A program made the translations under genes and the position numbers. Below the pieces are notes generated by a model. That model was not told where the DNA came from and did not search any database. It saw only the letters and a list, made by a program, of their open reading frames with translations. Below are positions 36,269-42,941 of a stretch of 64,000 nucleotides of DNA, one piece after another (position 1 is the stretch's first letter; each line of letters begins with the position of its first letter). Origin of the DNA: Gemmatimonadota bacterium (GTDB lineage: Bacteria > Latescibacterota > UBA2968); contig JAPPAB010000086.1 in assembly GCA_026705765.1 (NCBI GenBank), positions 60,260 to 124,259 of the forward strand. The letters run 5' to 3'.

Positions 36269-36985
36269 ATGTCAGATAAACTCAGTTTGCCAGTATCTTC
36301 ATATAGTCAACTTACTAAACTTATCGTGGGCTATAGTCACGGCAGTGAAAATATGTCACTTGATGATTTGGCTAATTTAGTTGGCATGGGCAAATCTCGC
36401 ATCAGTGGCAATCATAAGTTCTTGGCAGAAATCGGGTTAATTGCAGGAGGTCAAAAAAAATCAGCAACACCCCTCGGAAAAAATCTCGGTCGTGCTCTTG
36501 AGCACAATCAGGAAGATGATACTCGTTCATTTTGGCAGAAGACGATACAAGGTAATGTAGAGATGTCGAAACTAATAACAACCATCAGTATACAGCGCGG
36601 TATGCCTACTGAGAATTTGATATCGCACATTCTTTATGTCTCAGGCCAAAGAAACAGTAAGAGTACTCGAGCAGGAGCACGAACAATCTCCGATATTCTT
36701 GTGTTTTCAGGTCTGTTGGAAGACCAAGATGGTCAGTTGAAAGTTGCTGAACCTATCGACAAAGAAAATGAGGCTCCAGAGCCTCCTGATAATTCTTCCG
36801 AGGCTGTCACAGATGAGACAGATGATAAAGAGGAACCTCTTGATGAAGAACAAACAACTGCCCAGTTAAATATTCCTACGATTGCAATCAATATACAACT
36901 CCAGATTCCAGAGACCGAGAATGCGGATGTATATGAGAATTTATTCAAGGCTCTACGCAAGCATTTACTGAATCCCGATGAGTGA
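36269..36985 (+). CDS. Winged-helix DUF5343-like protein, partner of HEPN-like gene
   Basis: A 238-aa protein. Residues about 28-75 form a winged-helix-like unit (SLDDLANLVGMGKSRISGNH, then FLAEIGLI and a basic wing GGQKKSATPLG). A helical middle follows, then an acidic disordered linker (about 170-200). The end is a small domain, INIQLQIPETENADVYENLF, resembling the C-terminal motif of DUF5343 proteins. It ends in an 8-nt overlap with the HEPN-like gene, so the products are made together and probably interact. AAGGAG lies before the ATG. Base composition is AT-richer than flanking genes. The function is unknown; a DNA- or ligand-sensing partner of an RNase is a reasonable guess. Confidence 0.7.
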   Translation: MSDKLSLPVSSYSQLTKLIVGYSHGSENMSLDDLANLVGMGKSRISGNHKFLAEIGLIAGGQKKSATPLGKNLGRALEHNQEDDTRSFWQKTIQGNVEMSKLITTISIQRGMPTENLISHILYVSGQRNSKSTRAGARTISDILVFSGLLEDQDGQLKVAEPIDKENEAPEPPDNSSEAVTDETDDKEEPLDEEQTTAQLNIPTIAINIQLQIPETENADVYENLFKALRKHLLNPDE

Positions 36986-37511
36986 GTTTCCAGATATTCA
37001 AATATGGGCAAAAAGAGCGGCTGCCGCCAAGAGAGAAGCACATCAAATATTGGCCCTACATGAACAAGCTCCTTCAAGGGTAATTATTCTTGAGAAACTC
37101 TTAAGCCGACTTTCTGGATTACCGGTCGATATCCAAGACTACTTTCAGGAAGCCGCGTCATGTCTTGAGATGAACTTCCTTCGCGCTGCAATCGTTATGG
37201 CATGGGCAGGGCACTTTCATGTGTATTCTGAAAAGTTGTATCAAAAGCACGAGGCAGATATTCGTCAGATTCGACAAAAATGGAATTTTAAGGATTTGAC
37301 AGAGTTAAAAGAAAAAGTTGTTGAGATCCAAATTCTTGAGGTTGGAAAGGATGTTAAGTTCATCAATAATGCACAATTGAGAGTGCTCCAAGGCCAATTA
37401 TCCACTCGAAACCAATGTGCTCATGCTACACTTTATCGACCTTCTCTAAATAGTGCTATAGGATATGTCGATGAATTGTTAAGGCAAACAATCGAATATA
37501 TTTCTCCCTAA
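36978..37511 (+). CDS. HEPN-like helical protein with RX4H motif
   Basis: A 177-aa all-helical protein with no recognised full-length family. A helix LEMNFLRAAIVMAWAGHFHV (about residues 60-80) resembles the first HEPN helix of DUF-type hypothetical proteins. Near residue 140 the sequence STRNQCAHATLY contains R-N-Q-C-A-H, an RX4H motif of the kind that forms the active site of HEPN ribonucleases. It overlaps the winged-helix gene by 8 nt. The gene order (sensor-like then HEPN-like) recalls defence or toxin modules. RNase activity is inferred only from the motif and fold pattern. Confidence 0.65.
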   Translation: MSEFPDIQIWAKRAAAAKREAHQILALHEQAPSRVIILEKLLSRLSGLPVDIQDYFQEAASCLEMNFLRAAIVMAWAGHFHVYSEKLYQKHEADIRQIRQKWNFKDLTELKEKVVEIQILEVGKDVKFINNAQLRVLQGQLSTRNQCAHATLYRPSLNSAIGYVDELLRQTIEYISP

Positions 37512-37550
37512 AAACTGTCCCCATTCGACTTTGAGATTTTGGAGACAATC

Positions 37551-38131
37551 ATGCCTAAAATCACGTCTGAATATTCTCCCCTAAATATAGAAGTGATGGA
37601 TTTAACTGTCCCTATTGCGGTGCCTATGCCAGACAAATTTGGTGGTATATTATTCCTGTTGATAATAAATCAGGTAGTAGGCGTCTAGGTGACTCAATTA
37701 GTATTAAACTGGCAGATAAAAATATAAATTTAGATGACAACATAAAAAAAATTTACAATGAGGCCGCCGACATCGCTAATCTATCTCCCCGCGCCGCCTG
37801 CGCTTTGTTGCGATTAGCTATACAAATGCTTCTCAAACAACTTGGAGAAAAGGGAGATAATATTAATGAAGATATAAAAAATCTGGTGACAAAAAGGCTT
37901 GATCCCCAAATACAGCAAGCATTGGACATTGTGAGGGTAACGGGCAATCATGCGGTTCATCCTGGCGAGATTGATTTTAACGACACTACCGATGTTCAGA
38001 CACTTTTTGAATTAATCAATGTAATTGCCGATACCCTGATTACACGACCTAAGCGAATTGATGCGATGTTCAATCGCCTTCCTGAAAACGACCGAAAAGC
38101 AATAGAAAAAAGAGACAAAAAAACGAAATAG
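37551..38131 (+). pseudogene. DUF4145 (HEPN superfamily) gene with a single-base frameshift
   Basis: GGAG precedes the ATG at 37551, which opens as MPKITSEYSP. This frame soon reads into unrelated residues and stops at about 37686. From 37571 a second frame is open without a stop to 38131. It reads FNCPYCGAYARQIWW, then a linker, then a helical domain with SPRAACALLRLAIQMLL and RVTGNHAVHPGEID, the DUF4145 hallmark. The two frames join if one C is added to the four-C run at 37578-37581. The N-terminal zinc-binding-like C-P-x-C and the RX4H (R-V-T-G-N-H) are then in one protein of about 193 aa. It is either a real inactivating frameshift or a sequence error. Confidence 0.78.
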
Positions 38132-38238
38132 CGAGAAAATGTTGTCTCTGCAATTGAAGGAGTAAGGATGCCGTAATTGCTGAGCTAAAAGTTGAAATTA
38201 TCTCCCCTCCCCCTTCGCTGTACTCATTCATTCGTATT

Positions 38239-38268
38239 ATCCGTGTCCATCTGTGTTAATCGGTGGTT
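38239..38268. repeat. 10-bp tandem array at the right island border
   Basis: Three units, ATCCGTGTCC, ATCTGTGTTA and ATCGGTGGTT. The orientation is opposite to the three-unit arm at 35361-35390, so the island lies between inverted copies. It ends 30 nt before the purC start. The rest of 38132-38297 shows nothing else. Confidence 0.8.
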
Positions 38269-38297
38269 GCATTTATTTTTTAAAGGAGTGTATATCT

Positions 38298-39263
38298 ATG
38301 ATCTCTCAAGAACAAATCCGTTCACAGTTGAATAACTGTTTATTAGAAGCCAAATTTGGTCGCTGGGCGAATCAATACCAGAAAGGGAAAGTGCGGGACA
38401 TCTATCTGCTCGAAGACAAGCGCATCTTGATTACCACAGACCGTCAAAGCGCATTTGACCATGTACTCGGCGCAATTCCCTTGAAGGGACAGGTATTGAA
38501 CAAAACCGCAAAATACTGGTTTGATCAGACCGCCGATATCGTGCCCAATCAGGTGCTTGACGTACCCGACCCCAATGTGACGGTTGCGCGCGAACTCGAT
38601 ATGTTACTCGTCGAAATCGTTGTGCGGCGGTACCTGACCGGCAGCACAGACACCTCGGTATGGACGAATTACAATAACGGTGTACGGAAATTTTGCGGCG
38701 TTGATCTGCCCGATGGCATGATAAAAAATCAGAAATTTGACGAACCGATTATTACGCCGACCACAAAAGCAGAAGATCACGACGAATCGATCTCGCCAGA
38801 GGAAATTGTCGAGCGCGGCCTCGTCGATGCAGAAAGATGGGCAGAAGTCGAGAAAGTGGCTCTGGAATTATTCGCCCGCGGAACAGAACTCGCTGCCCAG
38901 CGCGGTTTGATTCTCGTAGATACAAAATACGAGATGGGACTGGACCCAGAAGGCAATCTGACCGTTGCCGATGAGATCCACACGCCCGACTCTTCGCGCT
39001 ACTGGATCCTGGACTCTTATGAAGACCTCCACGCGCGCGGCGAAGAACCCGAAAGCCTGGACAAAGAATTCCTGCGCCTCTGGCTCGTGGATAAGGGAAT
39101 TTCCGACGACAATATTCCCGAATTAGATGACGAAATTCGCACACAGGTCTCCGCGCGATACATCGACCTGTTCGAGCGCGTAACCGGCGAACCATTTGAA
39201 ACTGAAGTAGATGATACGCCCATACTCGAGCGCATCGAAAAAAATATCGAGCCGTATTTTTAA
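38298..39263 (+). CDS. purC: SAICAR synthetase (phosphoribosylaminoimidazole-succinocarboxamide synthase)
   Basis: A 321-aa cytoplasmic enzyme of de novo purine synthesis, which joins aspartate to CAIR using ATP. Motifs are GKVRDIYLLEDKRILITTDR (ATP site, about residues 28-47), SAFDHVLGAIPLKGQVLN (about 49-66), VVRRYLTGSTDTSVW, and PIITPTTKAEDHDE (about 150). The length is that of the longer, 300-residue type rather than the compact 240-residue enterobacterial form. The start at 38298 has AAAGGAG; the upstream in-frame codon at 38253 lies in the repeat array. It borders the accessory island. Confidence 0.95.
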   Translation: MISQEQIRSQLNNCLLEAKFGRWANQYQKGKVRDIYLLEDKRILITTDRQSAFDHVLGAIPLKGQVLNKTAKYWFDQTADIVPNQVLDVPDPNVTVARELDMLLVEIVVRRYLTGSTDTSVWTNYNNGVRKFCGVDLPDGMIKNQKFDEPIITPTTKAEDHDESISPEEIVERGLVDAERWAEVEKVALELFARGTELAAQRGLILVDTKYEMGLDPEGNLTVADEIHTPDSSRYWILDSYEDLHARGEEPESLDKEFLRLWLVDKGISDDNIPELDDEIRTQVSARYIDLFERVTGEPFETEVDDTPILERIEKNIEPYF

Positions 39264-39277
39264 AGAAGCGATCAACA

Positions 39278-39496
39278 GTGGAAGATCTGATTAACAGTTT
39301 GCTCAAGAGTCTTGAAAGTGCCAGTGGTCGCAGCATTGGGATGGTTCTGGCTGTGATCGGGGCGATAATCTGGTGGGCTGTTCACCTGATTCGCAAGCTG
39401 GGTCGCAAGATGCGCAATGACGTTAGTGTGTCTGAAAATCCCACAGGCTTCCAACGACCGCGAAAGCGTTTGTCTTTGCGCGAATATCACCGTTGA
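39278..39496 (+). CDS. Small single-span membrane protein (hypothetical)
   Basis: A 72-residue frame starting with GTG 14 nt after purC. Residues about 20-40 (GMVLAVIGAIIWWAVHLIRK) form one membrane helix followed by a basic segment, so the N-terminus should be outside. It ends 4 nt before the start of a TPR protein gene, and the spacing suggests co-transcription. The last third is read out of the shadow of the longer frame and looks less protein-like. No family recognised. Confidence 0.45.
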   Translation: MEDLINSLLKSLESASGRSIGMVLAVIGAIIWWAVHLIRKLGRKMRNDVSVSENPTGFQRPRKRLSLREYHR

Positions 39497-39500
39497 GATT

Positions 39501-40667
39501 ATGAACATGAGTGACCGGGTTATACAACAGTGTGCTGTAATGACCGATCGGGAACTCGTGCGCACACTGACGATTGACCGAAAAAATTTCCAGGGGAATT
39601 TTCTCGTTATCGCAGAAAGCGAACGAGAAAAACGCGCATTGTCCATAGAAAACTTTATCGACGATGTCCATCTGGCTCAGAATGATGAAGAAGGTGCGTC
39701 GTGTACCATTGATCAGGCGCTTGCAAAAGTAGATTCGGATATTCCGCTCTGGTCGATTCTCACGCTCACCAATTGCCTGGAGGACGCCTGGGTTATTCAG
39801 CGCGAATTTCGTCAATGGCTCGTTCACCACTATGTAGAAGAAGGTTACGCGACGTCGTTCTTTTTTGATACCACAGAACAGCTAAAATCAAAGCTCAGGC
39901 GTTTTTTATCTCTCGAATTGTGGACAGTTGATGTATCGCATGATCTCAATACCTGGAAACCCATTTTTCAATCGCGATCTCCGGCGTTCTTGAACAAAAT
40001 TATTTCGGAATTGGGCGACATTTTGCACACAGTCAAAACGCCCCTGTTTTCACAAGACCAAAAGGGACAACTCGTCTTGCTGGTACATCCAGAATGTGAG
40101 AAGCAAGCACAAGAGATCGTTGCTACAAATCGCACTAAAATTGAGCAACTCTACGATCGGGCTGAGCATTTGGCCGAGACAGAAAATTCTGAACAGGAAC
40201 TGAGGATTTACGACATCTTGGCTGAACTGGTACCCGATAATCTCGCCGTGCATTATAATCGAGGCAATATTTTAATAGAACTGGATCGGTTAGATGAAGC
40301 GGTTGAATCCCTGATTGAAGCCATTGTTCTCGGCCTACCCGAAATTGGGGATAAAATTGATCTCAAACCGCGTCGAGGCAGTGGCGTTGCTGGCAGTGTG
40401 AATCCGTTGCTAAGTCTCGTGGCATTGTCTCGTGAAAATAATGAACAGCTACATTATCCCGACTATATTGATGATATTGAAATACTGCTGTTACACATCC
40501 GAGAACAGCGCCCGGAAAATACCCGCATTCTACACGGATTGGCCATCATTGCCGAACAAAAAAACGATATCGCGGTAGCCTGTCAGCACTACCGCGATAT
40601 GCTCGCCATTGATCCTCAAAACAAAGCCGCCCAAACCCATCTCGCCTATTTGGAAAAAATACAGTAA
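39501..40667 (+). CDS. TPR-containing protein, hypothetical
   Basis: A 388-aa soluble protein. The first 230 residues are of unknown family and contain a helical segment LTNCLEDAWVIQREFRQWLV. The C-terminal part has tetratricopeptide-like repeats: ELRIYDILAELVPDNLAVHYNRGNI-type units around residue 240, LDEAVESLIEAIVLG, and a last repeat with DIAVACQHYRDMLAIDPQNK. TPRs imply protein-protein contacts. The start at 39501 avoids overlap with the small membrane protein. A longer frame to 39417 exists but has no ribosome site. It is convergent with glpK, with a 7-nt gap between the stops. Confidence 0.72.
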   Translation: MNMSDRVIQQCAVMTDRELVRTLTIDRKNFQGNFLVIAESEREKRALSIENFIDDVHLAQNDEEGASCTIDQALAKVDSDIPLWSILTLTNCLEDAWVIQREFRQWLVHHYVEEGYATSFFFDTTEQLKSKLRRFLSLELWTVDVSHDLNTWKPIFQSRSPAFLNKIISELGDILHTVKTPLFSQDQKGQLVLLVHPECEKQAQEIVATNRTKIEQLYDRAEHLAETENSEQELRIYDILAELVPDNLAVHYNRGNILIELDRLDEAVESLIEAIVLGLPEIGDKIDLKPRRGSGVAGSVNPLLSLVALSRENNEQLHYPDYIDDIEILLLHIREQRPENTRILHGLAIIAEQKNDIAVACQHYRDMLAIDPQNKAAQTHLAYLEKIQ

Positions 40668-40674
40668 GTATAGG

Positions 40675-42153
40675 CTACGCCAACAGCGTTCGCTCCACTG
40701 CTTTGTGCCAGCCCGCCAGCAAGGCCTCGCGGCGATCCTGCGACATCGCAGGCTCAAAGGTGCGTTGCGGTGGATTAATATCGGCAAGCGCGGCAACATC
40801 ATCCCACACGCCCGTCGCCAATCCCGCCAGCATCCCCGCCCCCAATGCAGTCGTCTCCACATGCTTTGGACGTATCACCGGCACATCCAGAATATCCGCC
40901 TGAAACTGCATCAAAAAATCATTCACCACAGCCCCCCCATCCACGTGCAAACTCGCCACAGACTGTCCTGCATCAGCGACCATAGCGTGGACGAGATCGG
41001 CGGACTGATAGGCAATGGACTCCAGTGCCGCACGAATGATCTGTGCGCGCCCTGTGCCGCGCGTAAGCCCCACAATCGTCCCCCGCGCATCCGCGTCCCA
41101 GTGCGGTGCGCCCAGACCAGTAAATGCGGGGACAAAATACACCCCTCCCGTATCGTCAATCGCCTGGGACCAGGCCTCGGTCTCAGCGGCGGTATCAATA
41201 ATCCCCAGACCATCGCGCAACCATTGAACCGTTGCGCCCGCGCTGAACACCGAACCTTCAAGCGCGTGAGATACGCGCCCAGAAGGCCCACACGCAAGCG
41301 TCGTCAACAGACCATGCGCGGATTGTACAGCCCGATTTCCCGTTTGAAAAAGTGTAAAACACCCCGTGCCATACGTATTTTTAATATCACCTTTGAAAAC
41401 GCCGCGTTGCCCAAAAAGCGCGGCTTGCTGATCGCCCGCAATCCCCCCTATGGGAATCCCCGCAGGCAAAATCCCCAAATCCACAGTAGTCCCAAAGTCG
41501 CCAGCCGATGATCGCACGCCGGGGAGTATGCCTTCGGGAATGTCAAAAATCTCCAACAACTCGCCATCCCACTTCCTCTTGTGGATATTGTAAATCATCG
41601 TGCGCGATGCATTGGTATAATCAGTCGCGTGAACAGCCCCCCCCGTGAGTTTGTACAACAAAAAACTATCCACAGTGCCAAAACACACCTCACCCTGCTC
41701 TGCTCCCTCGCGCAGGCCATAGACGCGATCGAGCAACCACGCTATCTTACTCGCCGAAAAATAAGCGTCAATGACCAACCCCGTCTTTTTACGCACCATG
41801 TCTTCGAGACCATCTGCGCGATATAGGGCACACAAATCCGCCGTGCGCCGGCACTGCCAGACAATCGCCTCGTGAACGGGTTCACCCGTTCTCCGATCCC
41901 ATAAGACAGTCGTCTCGCGCTGATTGGCAATACCAATGCCTTTTACGTCTGAAGCATCTATCCCCGCCTCTGCGATTGCGAGGCCAATAACTTTCAGTGT
42001 CGTATCCCATATCTCCGTTGCATCGTGCGATACCCACCCGGGACGCGGAAAAATTTGTCGAAACTCCGAATATCCCCGTCCCAAAATTTCCCCCTGAGAA
42101 TCCAACACCAACGCAGTTGTACCCGTAGTGCCCTGATCAATACTCAAAATCAT
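40675..42153 (-). CDS. glpK: Glycerol kinase
   Basis: A 492-aa FGGY-family kinase phosphorylating glycerol to glycerol-3-phosphate. It has the N-terminal phosphate motif SIDQGTTGTTALVLD, the glycerol site GIANQRETTVLWDRRTGEPV (about residue 72) with VWQCRRT, the GTGCF motif (about 260), and the FGGY signature region near GGAVVNDFLMQFQADIL (about 405). Length is exactly typical. It overlaps the metallophosphatase gene upstream by 4 nt and ends a four-gene leftward unit. No glycerol uptake facilitator is adjacent. Confidence 0.93.
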   Translation of the reverse strand: MILSIDQGTTGTTALVLDSQGEILGRGYSEFRQIFPRPGWVSHDATEIWDTTLKVIGLAIAEAGIDASDVKGIGIANQRETTVLWDRRTGEPVHEAIVWQCRRTADLCALYRADGLEDMVRKKTGLVIDAYFSASKIAWLLDRVYGLREGAEQGEVCFGTVDSFLLYKLTGGAVHATDYTNASRTMIYNIHKRKWDGELLEIFDIPEGILPGVRSSAGDFGTTVDLGILPAGIPIGGIAGDQQAALFGQRGVFKGDIKNTYGTGCFTLFQTGNRAVQSAHGLLTTLACGPSGRVSHALEGSVFSAGATVQWLRDGLGIIDTAAETEAWSQAIDDTGGVYFVPAFTGLGAPHWDADARGTIVGLTRGTGRAQIIRAALESIAYQSADLVHAMVADAGQSVASLHVDGGAVVNDFLMQFQADILDVPVIRPKHVETTALGAGMLAGLATGVWDDVAALADINPPQRTFEPAMSQDRREALLAGWHKAVERTLLA

Positions 42154-42941
42154 TTGCGATCTCCTGTATCAGTAGTCAGCAGCGGCTTTTCCGGTGCTGT
42201 ATGCCAGTGCTTTAATGCAATCTCGCCATTTTCGAGCACAGCATAAGCGTCGTATCTCATCCAATCGCCCAGGACAACAAGTGTGCCGCCGCCCATCGGC
42301 TCAACACTCAGCGCGTGATAATGTCCACAAATCACAAAATCAAATCCCTCAGCAAATTTCTCTGCCGCACTTTTAATAAAATACAAAGGCAAATATGTTC
42401 TCTTTGTCTTTCGCGTCCCTTTTTTGATGCCAGCATCTGAAGACCGCGACACAATACGCGCCAGGTAAGCGCCGATATCTGGATGTAACCACCGAAACAA
42501 GACGATACACAGTGGATGCTTCAAAATACGCCGTCGCAAATCAAATTTCCAATTTTGCTGAAAAATATCGCCGTGTGTCACATACATGCGGCAATCCTGG
42601 TGTACGACATCGCAAAAAGGGCCGGGAAGCTCCACCCCCACCTGCTCTGATAAATACTCCCCCAGCCAGCTATCGTGATTGCCCGGTAGATAAATGACGC
42701 GCGTTCCACCCTGAACGAGATGGTAGAGTTCAAAGATCACACGCGCGCCATGTGCGGGAACGACAGATCGATATTCAAACCAAAAATCGAACAAATCGCC
42801 CACAATGTACAGACAGTCGGCATCTTTGCGAATGGCGCGTAGAAAATCGATCAGCGCATCTTCCCGCACGCGCGGTGGACGAATATATTTGCCCCCACCT
42901 ATATGCGCGTCAGAAATAAAATAAACTTTGTCTTTTTTCAT
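42150..42941 (-). CDS. LpxH-like UDP-2,3-diacylglucosamine hydrolase / metallophosphatase
   Basis: A 263-aa calcineurin-like phosphoesterase. It has the metal motifs SDAHIGG (about residue 9), GDLFDFWFEY (about 47), GNHDSWLG (about 84), THGD (about 120) and CGHYHA (about 203). The D-F-W-F-E-Y stretch is characteristic of LpxH, which cleaves UDP-2,3-diacylglucosamine in lipid A synthesis at the inner membrane. It is slightly longer than E. coli LpxH (240 aa), and the LpxH subfamily (versus LpxG/LpxI-like roles) needs a tree. The ATG overlaps the helicase stop in ATGA. Confidence 0.85.
   Translation of the reverse strand: MKKDKVYFISDAHIGGGKYIRPPRVREDALIDFLRAIRKDADCLYIVGDLFDFWFEYRSVVPAHGARVIFELYHLVQGGTRVIYLPGNHDSWLGEYLSEQVGVELPGPFCDVVHQDCRMYVTHGDIFQQNWKFDLRRRILKHPLCIVLFRWLHPDIGAYLARIVSRSSDAGIKKGTRKTKRTYLPLYFIKSAAEKFAEGFDFVICGHYHALSVEPMGGGTLVVLGDWMRYDAYAVLENGEIALKHWHTAPEKPLLTTDTGDRK

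Noticed and set aside
35353..38297. Integrative element with attachment sites and integrase
   Set aside because: No integrase, transposase or tRNA target is present. The inverted repeats are short tandem arrays found elsewhere in the window.
40609..41511. 300-residue open frame on the plus strand
   Set aside because: It is antisense to glycerol kinase, rich in Arg/His/Pro as expected for a shadow frame, with no ribosome site or family motif.
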